From: an uncultured Sulfitobacter sp.
GTDB lineage: Bacteria > Pseudomonadota > Alphaproteobacteria > Rhodobacterales > Rhodobacteraceae
Direction: 5' to 3'
Assembly (NCBI GenBank): GCA_905182645.1
Contig: CAJJCJ010000004.1
Span: 283,775-347,774 of the forward strand
DNA: 64,000 nucleotides
Below, piece after piece: positions 29,971 to 40,679 of the stretch. The notes beneath the pieces were generated by a model. The model searched no databases. It was given only the letters and a program-made list of their open reading frames with translations, and was not told the origin of the DNA. Made by a program: the position numbers and the translations under genes. The first letter of the stretch is position 1; every line of letters begins with the position of its first letter.

Positions 29971-32012
29971 CATATGACACCTTTGTCATGGTTGACTGGT
30001 CAGGCGGCAATGACCGTGGCCCGAGGCCAACAAAGGACGCCATTTGGGCGTGTATTGCTGGGCAGGATCCAGTTTACTTTCGGACGCGCCAGTTGGTCGA
30101 AGTTTGGCTGACCGACCTATTCACTACCGAAATGGCGGCCGACCGACGCGTGTTGGCGGGGTTTGACTTTCCGTTTGGGTATCCGGCTGGTTTTACCAAA
30201 TCGGTGACAGGCTCCAATGACCCGTTCGCCCTTTGGACATGGTTCACGGACCACATCACGGACACACCAAAGACCAACAACCGATTTGACGTCGCAGGTG
30301 ACTTGAACGCTCTGTTGGGTGGCGCAGGGCCGTTCTGGGCCAATGGCTTGTCCCGCGATATTCCCAATCTTCCGCGCAAGGGGCGTGACCGTTCGTCCAG
30401 TCAATTCCCTGAGCGGCGAAGGGTTGAGACCTGCGCAAAGGGCAGCTTCACGTGCTGGCAGATGGCAGGTGCAGGTGCTGTTGGATCTCAGGTTATGATG
30501 GGTTTACCGGTACTGCACCGTCTGCGAAAACTCTTTGCGAACAACCTGCGCGTTTGGCCGTTTGAGGGTGCAGGTGCGGCGATCACAATCGCTGAAATTT
30601 GGCCAACATTGCTCGCAGGTCCCGCGCCTGATGGCATGATCAAGGACGCTCATCAAGTTCAGGCCATAGCGGCTCATTTTGCATCGTTGTCACCCGCAGA
30701 TTTGACCAATCTGATGGACGTAAATGCCCCTGAAGAAGGCTGGATCCTCGGTGTTCTTCAACCCAAGGCACCCACTTTGCGCAACGATTGTTTCGCCATG
30801 CCACAAGGCGCTCATTGGACCCCCGTGTCCGAGGCCCTTACACATTTGCAAGACAAGCTGTCACCAGTGACCTCTTCGAAAAAGATCGAAATCACACGCG
30901 CCGCTGGTCATATTTTGGCGGCTGACGTGACTGCAAAACGTGCTCATCCGCCAGCGCCGAATTCGGCCGTGGACGGCTATGCTTTTGCGGGGCCAATTGG
31001 TCAAGGTGCGCATGCGGTGCCGTTAGTTGATGGTCGCGCAGCGGCAGGAACCCCTTATACGTCACAGGTGCCCAACGGTCATGCCATTCGCATCCTGACA
31101 GGTGCAGCCATGCCGCGCGGAACCGACACTGTTATCTTGCAAGAAGACGTCACCACCGATCGCGCCAAAATTCTGTTTCATGGACCGCTGAAATCCGGCG
31201 CAAACGCGCGCGAGGCCGGCGAGGATATGACCGCGGGACAAATCGTACTAACATCAGGCCGGACGCTAACCGCTGCAGATTTGGCCACCATGGCAGCCGC
31301 AGGTATTGGCAGTGTCACTGTTAGGCGCAAGTTGCGGGTGGGTATTTTATCCACCGGTGATGAGCTGGCGCAAGCGGGTCAATCCGCCCGCATAGATCAA
31401 ATTTATGACGCAAACCGACCCATGCTTTGCGCCGTTGCCCGAAAGTGGGGACACAAGGTCATCGACCTCGGATGTGGTCCTGATAATCGCGACGAGCTGC
31501 GTACAATCCTGAACGACGCAGCCAAGCGCTGTGACGTGATCCTAACCTCCGGCGGCGCGTCTGCAGGCGACGAAGACCACATCTCGGCCCTGTTGCAAGA
31601 CACAGGCAGCCTCGCGCTTTGGCGGGTTGCGATGAAACCGGGACGACCCTTGGCATTGGGTCTTTGGGACGGGGTTCCGGTGTTTGGGCTTCCTGGAAAT
31701 CCGGTCGCCGCAATGGTCTGCGCGTTGGTTTTTGCGCGCCCTGCCCTTTCGGTTCTGGCAGGCGGCGAATGGTCCGATCCTGTCGGTTACCCAGTGCCTG
31801 CCGCGTTCTCAAAAACCAAAAAGGCTGGTCGCCGCGAATATATACGCGCGCGTATTGAGGAAGGACAAGTCGTTGCATTTGGATCCGAAGGATCAGGGCG
31901 CGTTTCAGGGCTGTCGTGGGCAAGCGGGTTGGTCGAGTTGGGCGACGAAGCACAAGCGATCAACCACGGCGATTTTGTCAGATACATCCCATTCGAGAGT
32001 TTCGGTCTTTGA
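29967..32012 (+). CDS. moeA: molybdopterin molybdotransferase MoeA with N-terminal DUF429-like domain
   Basis: C-terminal ~400 aa is MoeA (PAPNSAVDGYAFAG, GVLSTGDEL-like, SGGASAGDEDH, GLPGNPVAAMV); N-terminal ~275 aa begins TYDTFVMVDWSGGNDRGPRPTKDAIWACIAG. Confidence 0.92.
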   Translation: MTYDTFVMVDWSGGNDRGPRPTKDAIWACIAGQDPVYFRTRQLVEVWLTDLFTTEMAADRRVLAGFDFPFGYPAGFTKSVTGSNDPFALWTWFTDHITDTPKTNNRFDVAGDLNALLGGAGPFWANGLSRDIPNLPRKGRDRSSSQFPERRRVETCAKGSFTCWQMAGAGAVGSQVMMGLPVLHRLRKLFANNLRVWPFEGAGAAITIAEIWPTLLAGPAPDGMIKDAHQVQAIAAHFASLSPADLTNLMDVNAPEEGWILGVLQPKAPTLRNDCFAMPQGAHWTPVSEALTHLQDKLSPVTSSKKIEITRAAGHILAADVTAKRAHPPAPNSAVDGYAFAGPIGQGAHAVPLVDGRAAAGTPYTSQVPNGHAIRILTGAAMPRGTDTVILQEDVTTDRAKILFHGPLKSGANAREAGEDMTAGQIVLTSGRTLTAADLATMAAAGIGSVTVRRKLRVGILSTGDELAQAGQSARIDQIYDANRPMLCAVARKWGHKVIDLGCGPDNRDELRTILNDAAKRCDVILTSGGASAGDEDHISALLQDTGSLALWRVAMKPGRPLALGLWDGVPVFGLPGNPVAAMVCALVFARPALSVLAGGEWSDPVGYPVPAAFSKTKKAGRREYIRARIEEGQVVAFGSEGSGRVSGLSWASGLVELGDEAQAINHGDFVRYIPFESFGL

Positions 32013-32587
32013 TTATTCGCAACGGCATTGCCCACCATGATCAAGCGGCAGTTACTGCGCTTTATTGGGAGGCATTCGGTGCGAAATTGGGACGCGTGAT
32101 GCGCCCAAAGGCCAAAGCGCTCGCATTCATTGAATCCGTACTTGACGGATCACATGCCATTTGTGCGCACGATGATGCTGGCCAATTGCTTGGTGTCGTG
32201 GGTTTCAAGACGCACAAAGGCGCATTGGTCGGCGGGACATTCCGCAATTTGGCGCATGTTTACGGTGTCTTTGGGGCTACATGGCGCGCCGGATTATTAA
32301 GCTTGCTAGAACGCGACACAGAAAACGACCGCTTTCTGATGGATGGTATTTTTGTGGCACCCAGCGCGCGCGGCCAAGGCGTTGGCACAGCACTGCTGCA
32401 GGCCATCATGATCGAGGCAAAAACGCGCGACTACACACATGTCCGCCTTGACGTGATTGATACCAACCCAAGGGCGCGCGCACTTTATGAACGGTCAGGG
32501 TTTATCGTTATTGACACGCATCATCTGGGACCATTGCGGTTTATTTTTGGGTTCAGGTCTTCTGCGACGATGGTTTGTACCATCTAG
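32009..32587 (+). CDS. GNAT-family N-acetyltransferase
   Basis: FVAPSARGQGVGTALLQAIMIEAKTRDYTHVRLDVIDTNPRARALYERSGF; probable TTG start overlapping the moeA stop. Confidence 0.88.
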   Translation: MIIRNGIAHHDQAAVTALYWEAFGAKLGRVMRPKAKALAFIESVLDGSHAICAHDDAGQLLGVVGFKTHKGALVGGTFRNLAHVYGVFGATWRAGLLSLLERDTENDRFLMDGIFVAPSARGQGVGTALLQAIMIEAKTRDYTHVRLDVIDTNPRARALYERSGFIVIDTHHLGPLRFIFGFRSSATMVCTI

Positions 32588-33567
32588 CCAGACCCAATAA
32601 TTGCGCCCGCTGCGAACACCAATGCACCGCCCACGACGACCTGAAATGCAGCGCGTAAAAACGGGGTTTGCATGTACCGGTTTTGAATCCACGCAATCGC
32701 CCATAGTTCAACAAACACAACAATCAGCGCGATAGTGGTAGCCGTCCAAAAATCCACGATCAAATAGGGAAGCGCATGGCCCAAACCACCCAAGGTGGTC
32801 ATTACGCCTGCGGCAATCCCGCGTTTAATCGGCGATCCACGACCAGAGATTTGACCGTCATCTGACGCAGCCTCAGTAAAACCCATCGAAATACCTGCAC
32901 CCACGGACGCAGCCAATCCAACAAGGAATGTGGTCCATGTATCTTGGGTCGCAAAGGCGACGGCGAAAATAGGGGCGAGGGTCGACACGGATCCATCCAT
33001 CAGACCTGCCAAACCTGGCTGCACCCATGTCAAAAGAAACTGACGTTCGGCTGCGGAGTCTTCGGATGTTTTGGCGTCAGCGCCCAAATGCGCAGTTGCA
33101 AGATCATCGGCACGCACCGCATGGCTGGCTTCTGCAGCGGCAAGATCACCAAGCAATTTGCGGGTCGTGGCATCGGCACTCAGGGTCGCGGCAATGGTAT
33201 AAAACCGTTCGGCGTCGCGCTCCATTTGAGAGGCTTCATCACGGATACGGTCTAGCCCTAGGTTTTCGATCAACCAAACCGGGCGACGGGCGTAAAACCC
33301 CGACACATGTTCGCGCCGGATCAAAGGGATTACATCACCAAAGCGGACAACGTGCAAATCGATTAGCTGCCGCCGGTGACCATCTTCCTCAATAGCCATA
33401 CCGTCAAAAATTGCGGCACTGGCTGGGTAGTCAGCCCGCAACATCTCTGCGTAGCTGCGGTAAATTCGCGCGTCGTCTTCCTCGGATGAGATTGCAAGCG
33501 CGAGGATGTCTTGTTCAGACAAGTCACGAAATTTACGGCGATTGGCGAAACCGGGGATCATGGTCAT
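32584..33567 (-). CDS. mbfA: MbfA-like iron exporter (ferritin-like + VIT1/CCC1 domains)
   Basis: N-terminal ferritin-like ISSEEDDARIYRSYAEMLRADYPASAAIFDGMAIEEDGHRRQLIDL; C-terminal VIT: QPGLAGLMDGSVSTLAPIFAVAFATQDTWTTFLVGLAASVGAGISMGFTEAASDDG. Confidence 0.92.
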   Translation of the reverse strand: MTMIPGFANRRKFRDLSEQDILALAISSEEDDARIYRSYAEMLRADYPASAAIFDGMAIEEDGHRRQLIDLHVVRFGDVIPLIRREHVSGFYARRPVWLIENLGLDRIRDEASQMERDAERFYTIAATLSADATTRKLLGDLAAAEASHAVRADDLATAHLGADAKTSEDSAAERQFLLTWVQPGLAGLMDGSVSTLAPIFAVAFATQDTWTTFLVGLAASVGAGISMGFTEAASDDGQISGRGSPIKRGIAAGVMTTLGGLGHALPYLIVDFWTATTIALIVVFVELWAIAWIQNRYMQTPFLRAAFQVVVGGALVFAAGAIIGSG

Positions 33568-33575
33568 ACTTCCAA

Positions 33576-33592
33576 TTTAGAATAGTTCTAAG
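33576..33592 (-). promoter_or_regulatory. ICE-like (Irr iron-control element) palindrome
   Basis: TTTAGAATAGTTCTAAG; perfect TTAGAA-N3-TTCTAA inverted repeat 9 nt upstream of the mbfA ATG. Confidence 0.7.
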
Positions 33593-33635
33593 TTAGTATA
33601 TCATGCGAAAAACACAAGTCCCTGAAAACGCAAAA

Positions 33636-33664
33636 GGCCCAGTCGGGTGACTGGGCCAATTTTT
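33636..33664 (-). terminator. Rho-independent terminator downstream of adhC
   Basis: GGCCCAGTC-GGGT-GACTGGGCC perfect 9-bp stem; A/T tracts on both sides (minus-strand U-tract TTTTGCGTTTTC). Confidence 0.8.
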
Positions 33665-33679
33665 CACGTATTGGGGTAT

Positions 33680-34795
<1,116 letters not shown>

Positions 34796-34933
34796 ATATT
34801 CAGTCCCTCATCAAATCTAATGCATGGTCTGCGATATAGGTGATCTTATCAACCTGCAGTTTGCGCGAGCGGGGACCAAAGGTGCGTTTTGTAACCTTGC
34901 CAAGCACCTCGTTGACCGCGCATTACTAATATC

Positions 34934-35224
34934 ATGAAAAAACTAATTGTCCTTCTCGCCCTCGCGGCCTGCACAACCGCATCGTCCCAAATCGCAAAAG
35001 ATCCAATTGGGCAGAGTCTACCGACCGGTCTTGATGATACCTGTCGGGCTGTCCGGTATCATACTTTGCTGAAACAGGACGCAACCGCCTTGGAAAAAGT
35101 GCTAATCTTGGGTCAAGTCCGCATAATTCGGCCAAACTCAATTGTCACCCAAGATTATCGACCCGAGCGGATGAATTTCCATATCGACACGGCGAACCGG
35201 ATCAACAAAATTAGTTGTGGCTAA
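34934..35224 (+). CDS. peptidase inhibitor I78 family lipoprotein
   Basis: lipobox ALAAC; C-terminal VRIIRPNSIVTQDYRPERMNFHIDTANRINKISCG. Confidence 0.8.
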   Translation: MKKLIVLLALAACTTASSQIAKDPIGQSLPTGLDDTCRAVRYHTLLKQDATALEKVLILGQVRIIRPNSIVTQDYRPERMNFHIDTANRINKISCG

Positions 35225-35427
35225 TTGGGGGGATAAGCGAAAGGTCCTGAAAGGGAACACTGGGTGGGGGCTATAACGAACCCCTTCAGAAACCTTGTCG
35301 CTATGGGTTATGTTTAACGCCAAGCTGTGGCGACATCAGGGAGACTTGGTGACATCTGCGTGGTTCTTTTAAGGCAAGATTGCGGCGACGCCTTGCATTT
35401 GCCCCCGTTCAGCGCAAATCTTGTCTT

Positions 35428-35769
35428 ATGACCTTGCAGCCACCCATCCCGTTTCACCCAGTTGCCCCAGAACAAGTGGCTTTTCATCGCACGGAGCTCA
35501 ATTTGCTGATGGGCCTTTATGGCAGCATGGTCGCCGCAGGCGAATGGCGTGATTATGGGCTGTCGTTCTTGTGCGAAGTGGCTGTGTTTTCAGTGTTCAA
35601 ACGCACGGCAGAAAACCCGATTTACCGCGTTGAAAAACGCCCTAAGCTGCGCCTGCGCCAAGGCCAATATGCGGTCATCGGAGTTGATGGGCAGATTTTG
35701 AAACGCGGCAACGACCTAAAGCAAGTGTTGCGCGTTCTTGAACGCAAGTTGATCCGCGTCGTCGACTAA
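35428..35769 (+). CDS. DUF2794 family protein
   Basis: FHRTELNLLMGLYGSMVAAGEWRDYGLSFLCEVAVFSVFKRTAENPIYRVEKRPKLR. Confidence 0.85.
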   Translation: MTLQPPIPFHPVAPEQVAFHRTELNLLMGLYGSMVAAGEWRDYGLSFLCEVAVFSVFKRTAENPIYRVEKRPKLRLRQGQYAVIGVDGQILKRGNDLKQVLRVLERKLIRVVD

Positions 35770-36581
35770 AGCCGTTTGCGGGCCGTCACGTCCCCGTCAC
35801 CTTGGGCCTTGATACGCAAAATGGCGTTTTTGATCGGCTCATACGCCGTCGCCATATGATGCGCGTTGGCGTGAATGATCGTTGCCTCATCCACCATCAA
35901 TCCGACGTGGCCGTGCCAGAAAATTAGATCACCGCGCTGCAAATCGCCGCCAATGTCAGCACCAAGTGCATCACATTGTTGGTCGCTATCAGCTGGACAT
36001 GCGATACCGCAGGCCGACAGTCCAGCCGCCACAAGCCCAGAGCAGTCAATTCCATAGGTGGAATTTCCACCCCATAGATAGGGCACCCCAAAATGCATCT
36101 GCGCAATTGTCACCGGATCGCTGAAAAGCCGGTCAACCGGACGCAAATGTGATTTTGGGATAAAGCCGACGTCAGTCTCGAAAAACTTGCGTCGTTCATC
36201 AAGAACAGTGACACGCGCCCCAAATGGCAGGCCCATCAGGTCAGCGGACTTAAACGTCTCTTCAAGATATGCATGCGTCGCGGGAGTGCCTACCATATGG
36301 GTGGGCGTGATCTGCGCACCCAATGTTTCGGTACGCACATAGCCGACATAACCATCTACCCCTTGGATAAATGCCCATCCGTCGCGGTCTTCAAATACGG
36401 CGACAGTGGCACCGCGCAAGAGCTGGCGTTCGCGTGTCCCGTTCGGCGCAGATTTTAAATCCACCACGGGAGGCAACACCGACATCTGAACACCATCTAC
36501 AAATTCTTCGGCCTGCACTTGCCCGCGCAAATTTGCGGCAGCGACCCGCCTATTCGCAGCAATCAGGCGGCTATCTGTCAT
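35766..36581 (-). CDS. NlpC/P60 family peptidase with SH3-like domain
   Basis: PYLWGGNSTYGIDCSGLVAAGLSACGI...GDLIFWHGHVGLMVDEATIIHANAHHM. Confidence 0.92.
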   Translation of the reverse strand: MTDSRLIAANRRVAAANLRGQVQAEEFVDGVQMSVLPPVVDLKSAPNGTRERQLLRGATVAVFEDRDGWAFIQGVDGYVGYVRTETLGAQITPTHMVGTPATHAYLEETFKSADLMGLPFGARVTVLDERRKFFETDVGFIPKSHLRPVDRLFSDPVTIAQMHFGVPYLWGGNSTYGIDCSGLVAAGLSACGIACPADSDQQCDALGADIGGDLQRGDLIFWHGHVGLMVDEATIIHANAHHMATAYEPIKNAILRIKAQGDGDVTARKRL

Positions 36582-37945
36582 AGATCCAACAATTCTGGCA
36601 ACGCGGCAAGGACAGCGCGCGCGCCCATGCCAACCCCACCTTTGGGCCGTGCGGGGGCTGCTGACGGGTTCCAACCGTAGACATCAAAATGCATATAAGG
36701 GCTTTCGACAAAACGGCGCAGGAACAAGGCCGCTGTTATGCAGCCTGCGAATCCACCTTTTGGCGCATTATCCAAATCAGCAATCCCCGGCTCGATCATC
36801 GCCTCGTAAGGAGTATGAAATGGCAGACGCCAGACCGGATCAGCGACTAGGTTCGCGGCTTTGGCAAGCGCGTTTGCATGTGCATCATTGTCGGTAAAGA
36901 ATGGCGAGATATCAGGACCAACGGCGACACGTGCAGCACCTGTCAGCGTCGCCATCGAAATCACCAGATCAGGTTCATCTTCGTCGGATAGCGTCAGAGC
37001 ATCGGCCAGCACCAAACGACCTTCGGCATCCGTGTTGTTTATCTCAACTGTCAAACCCTTACGGCTGGTCAAAATGTCTTGCGGGCGGAACGCGTTGCCA
37101 TCAATGCCGTTTTCCACGGCAGGCACCAGCACACGCAGCTGTAACGGCAGCCCCAGACCCATTATCATATGTGCGAGGCCCATTACGGTGGCCGCACCGC
37201 CCATATCCTTTTTCATCAAACCCATCGATCCGCCGGGCTTAATATTCAAGCCACCGGTGTCGAAACACACGCCCTTGCCGACCAAAGTCAGCTTTGGCCC
37301 CGTCGTTCCCCACCGCATATCGAGCAGACGTGGCGCGCGCGTGGATGCGCGGCCAACGGTGTGGATCATTGGGAAATTGGCAGACAGCAAATCGTCGCCT
37401 AAAATAACATTCACCTCTGCGTCGTGATCTTTAGCCAACGCGCGGAACGCTTCTTCCAGCTCATATGGCCCCATGTCAGACGCGGGAGTGTTGATCAGAT
37501 CGCGAGTCATTGCCTCTCCGGCGGCGATTATCGCAAGGCTGACGGCGTCAACGCCCTTTGGTGCAACCAGCATTGCGGCAGGCGCAGACGGGCTGATGTA
37601 ATAGTCGAAACGGTAGGTTTCGAGCAGCCAACCAAGTGCGGCCTCTTCCATGTCGACCGCAGGCAGATCAGACACAATCTGGTAGATTCCATGCGGCAGT
37701 TTGCGCGCTGCAACCCCGATATGAAACCGCCCACGCGACCGCGATGCAGCCGTGCCATACCCAACAAGCGCACAGGAAATGGCCCCCTCTGCCGACGGAA
37801 CGGTTATGCACCGCCCAAGTTGGCCCGTGAAACCTTGTGCCTGCGCCCACGCTTGCGCGCCCTGCGGAATTTGATCCAGGTCATCACTGGAAATGACAAA
37901 AAGGTCAATCGCGTCCGTATCGGTGTCGGCAAAAGCAAGGGTCAT
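36578..37945 (-). CDS. leucyl aminopeptidase family protein (M17)
   Basis: VGKGVCFDTGGLNIKPGGSMGLMKKDMGGAATV, NNTDAEGRLVLADAL. Confidence 0.95.
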   Translation of the reverse strand: MTLAFADTDTDAIDLFVISSDDLDQIPQGAQAWAQAQGFTGQLGRCITVPSAEGAISCALVGYGTAASRSRGRFHIGVAARKLPHGIYQIVSDLPAVDMEEAALGWLLETYRFDYYISPSAPAAMLVAPKGVDAVSLAIIAAGEAMTRDLINTPASDMGPYELEEAFRALAKDHDAEVNVILGDDLLSANFPMIHTVGRASTRAPRLLDMRWGTTGPKLTLVGKGVCFDTGGLNIKPGGSMGLMKKDMGGAATVMGLAHMIMGLGLPLQLRVLVPAVENGIDGNAFRPQDILTSRKGLTVEINNTDAEGRLVLADALTLSDEDEPDLVISMATLTGAARVAVGPDISPFFTDNDAHANALAKAANLVADPVWRLPFHTPYEAMIEPGIADLDNAPKGGFAGCITAALFLRRFVESPYMHFDVYGWNPSAAPARPKGGVGMGARAVLAALPELLDL

Positions 37946-38009
37946 AAAGTATCTTCCACAATTGTTATTGTGTCAGAGTACCCCACCAACAGGTAGTCGC
38001 AAGGGCCAG

Positions 38010-38443
38010 TTAAATTGGGTGACGGTCTCGAAACGTCCAGATTTCGGTGACGGCAATGTCAAAACCCCGTTCCAGCCGGGCCAATGTCGCACTCAAGGCG
38101 ACGCCATCAGCCTGCCTTGCAGCGGTCGCGACATGGGCCGCTGTACGTGACACGTCCGTCAAGCCAATTTGCGCGGCGACCTGCGTGATCCGGCGAGCTG
38201 GCTTTGCAACTTGGTCAAATGCATGGTGGCCTTGGCCACTTGCAGCGCATAAAGACGGTGCGCGATATCCTCTAGGACACGGCAAATCATTTCCTCTGCT
38301 TCAGCCTGCCCTTTGACGGCAAATATGTGATCCACAGGGCATGGGTCAAGGCTCGCTGTCTGACGGCAATGCAAAACTGATACAGAAACCTGTGGGCGAA
38401 TAGGTGCAGATTTATCTGCAAAGCGTGTGTGTGTTTGTTCCAT
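38010..38443 (-). pseudogene. conserved small hypothetical protein, split by a -1 frameshift
   Basis: N-terminal half in ORF 38159..38443 (MEQTHTRFADKSAPIRPQ...AEEMICRVLEDIAHRLYALQVAKATMH) and C-terminal half in ORF 38010..38285 (...FDQVAKPARRITQVAAQIGLTDVSRTAAHVATAARQADGVALSATLARLERGFDIAVTEIWTFRD); junction ~38195-38230. Confidence 0.65.
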
Positions 38444-38555
38444 ACATGCACGCTAGCCCAACTTGGTTTTCATATGGTTGATGTAGACAATTGAATTTTT
38501 TCCAAATTCATGAAAATGCGTATTAACATTGGTAAAACTTTGACGGAGCTTCAAA

Positions 38556-39203
38556 ATGAAATTCGCCCGCCCTGTGCCCGCATATCTAGTCAACCGCTAT
38601 CATGGTTGGAAAGCAACGACATTCGCCGAGAACAAAGGCTGGTATCGCCGCCTTGCCGACGAAGGGCAGCGCCCACGCGCGATGGTCATTTCATGCTGTG
38701 ACAGCCGCGTGCATGTCACGGCCATTTTTGGCGCCGACCAAGGCGAGTTTTTCATTCACCGCAATATCGCCAATCTTGTCCCGCCGTATAATCCCGATGG
38801 CGAATACCACGGCACGTCGGCGGCCGTGGAATATGCTGTTACCTCGCTCAAAGTATCCCATTTGGTGGTGCTGGGTCATTCCGGCTGTGGCGGAGTCGAA
38901 GGCTGCTATAATATGTGTTCCGGTCATGCCCCTGAACTGGAAAGCAAAAGCAGCTTTGTTGGCCGCTGGATGGATATCCTTCGCCCCGGATTTGACCGCC
39001 TGCCCAACGGCACAGAGGCCGAACGCAAGCAAGCACTTGAAAAACAGGCTGTGCTGATTTCGCTTGAAAACCTTATGACATTTCCGTTTATCAAAGATGC
39101 CATCGAGAACGACACTTTGTCGCTGCACGGCGTGTGGAATGATATTGGCGATGGCAGTTTAGAGGCTTATGATCCTAATATCGGCGCGTTCTCCGCGATA
39201 TAA
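38556..39203 (+). CDS. beta-class carbonic anhydrase
   Basis: VISCCDSRVHVTAIFGADQGEFFIHRNIANLVPPY...HLVVLGHSGCGGVEG. Confidence 0.96.
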   Translation: MKFARPVPAYLVNRYHGWKATTFAENKGWYRRLADEGQRPRAMVISCCDSRVHVTAIFGADQGEFFIHRNIANLVPPYNPDGEYHGTSAAVEYAVTSLKVSHLVVLGHSGCGGVEGCYNMCSGHAPELESKSSFVGRWMDILRPGFDRLPNGTEAERKQALEKQAVLISLENLMTFPFIKDAIENDTLSLHGVWNDIGDGSLEAYDPNIGAFSAI

Positions 39204-39224
39204 TTTACCGCAAAAGGTTTTTCT

Positions 39225-40202
39225 ATGAACGCGATTTTTGACCTTGCCGTTTCCAATCTGATTTCACCAATCATCTTAAGCTTTGCCTTGGGCTTGGCTG
39301 CGGCATGGGCACGGTCAGATCTGACAATACCCGAAGCCGTCGCCAAAGGCATGTCGATCTATTTGCTATTTGCAATCGGGTTCAAAGGTGGTGCAAGCGT
39401 CGCCGCCCACGGTGTTGACGGAACACTGCTTGCCGCAGTTGGTGTTGGAATCGTGTTGTCGTTTGGCCTGCCGTTTATTGCGTTCGCACTGCTGAAAACG
39501 ATGACGGACCTATCGCAGACCGATGCTGCCGCTGTGGCTGCGCACTATGGGTCTATCTCGATTGTGACATTCGTGGCCGCCACATCGGTGCTTGAAGGAC
39601 GCATGATTGAAGCTGAAGGCTATATGGTCGCCGTCGCCGCCGCGATGGAGGCCCCAGCAATCCTTTCCGCCCTTTGGCTTATGGCCAAAAGTGGCAAAGG
39701 CACCAAATTCGATCCTACTTTGATGCGTGAAATTTTGTTGAACGGGTCCATCGTGTTGCTTGTCGGCGCATTTTTCATCGGGGCTGTGACGGGCGAAAAA
39801 GGACTTGCTGAAATAGCACCGTTTATTGTCAGCCCATTCAAAGGCGTATTGTGTCTGTTCCTGCTAGACATGGGGCTGATCGCAGGGCGTGGATTGCGCC
39901 AAGCCAGGGGGCTGATCAACCTGCAGCTCGTTGCATTTGGAATTGCCATGCCGTTGATTGGCAGCACGATTGGATTGGGCTTTGGGATGCTGATTGGGCT
40001 TGGCCTAGGCGGCACCGTTCTGATGATGGTCTTGTCCGCATCAGCCAGCTATATCGCTGTGCCTGCGGCCATGCGCGTAGCCTTACCAGAAGCAAATCCA
40101 ACAATTTATTTGACTCTCTCGCTCGGGATCACATTCCCGTTCAACCTGACACTTGGCATCCCGCTGTACCTAACAATGGCGCAGTGGGTCACAGGAGGCT
40201 AA
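39225..40202 (+). CDS. sodium-dependent bicarbonate transport family permease (SbtA-like)
   Basis: 325 aa polytopic; ARSDLTIPEAVAKGMSIYLLFAIGFKGGASVAAHG; YIAVPAAMRVALPEANPTIYLTLSLGITFPFNLTLGIPLY. Confidence 0.93.
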   Translation: MNAIFDLAVSNLISPIILSFALGLAAAWARSDLTIPEAVAKGMSIYLLFAIGFKGGASVAAHGVDGTLLAAVGVGIVLSFGLPFIAFALLKTMTDLSQTDAAAVAAHYGSISIVTFVAATSVLEGRMIEAEGYMVAVAAAMEAPAILSALWLMAKSGKGTKFDPTLMREILLNGSIVLLVGAFFIGAVTGEKGLAEIAPFIVSPFKGVLCLFLLDMGLIAGRGLRQARGLINLQLVAFGIAMPLIGSTIGLGFGMLIGLGLGGTVLMMVLSASASYIAVPAAMRVALPEANPTIYLTLSLGITFPFNLTLGIPLYLTMAQWVTGG

Positions 40203-40205
40203 ACC

Positions 40206-40514
40206 ATGGAAATGCATGACGCAAAACGGGTCGAGATCATGATCGAAGCACCCTTGGAGCGGCGCCTAACAGACGCGCTGCACGCAGCCGAAGTCACAGG
40301 CTTTACTGTGCTGCCGGTATTGGGCGGATCAGGGCGGTCGGGGCGTTGGTCACGCGACGGACAAGTGGGCCGTGCGGGCATGGTCGCGGTGATCTGCCTG
40401 ATTAAGCCGGAACGACTTGATACACTACTTGAAGCGGCGTTTGCGGTGGTCGAACCACACATCGGTGTGGTGAGCATCACCGACGCACAGGTTTTGCGGG
40501 CCGAAAGGTTTTAA
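40206..40514 (+). CDS. PII-like (SbtB-like) signalling protein
   Basis: 102 aa, directly after the SbtA-like gene; ALHAAEVTGFTVLPVLGGSGRSGRWSRDGQVGRAGMVAVICLI. Confidence 0.8.
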   Translation: MEMHDAKRVEIMIEAPLERRLTDALHAAEVTGFTVLPVLGGSGRSGRWSRDGQVGRAGMVAVICLIKPERLDTLLEAAFAVVEPHIGVVSITDAQVLRAERF

Positions 40515-40679
40515 CAACCAAACCGCACCACGAATTACGATCGTAGCGCCGTCTGCGCGCACCGCAAAATCGGGCCAATGTGACAGGTGGGGAATCACTG
40601 ACACGGCAAATTGGCAAGTGGCGGACTTCGGTGGCATCGCGCGTATTGTCATAAGCGCCATTTACGATACGTTCCCACC

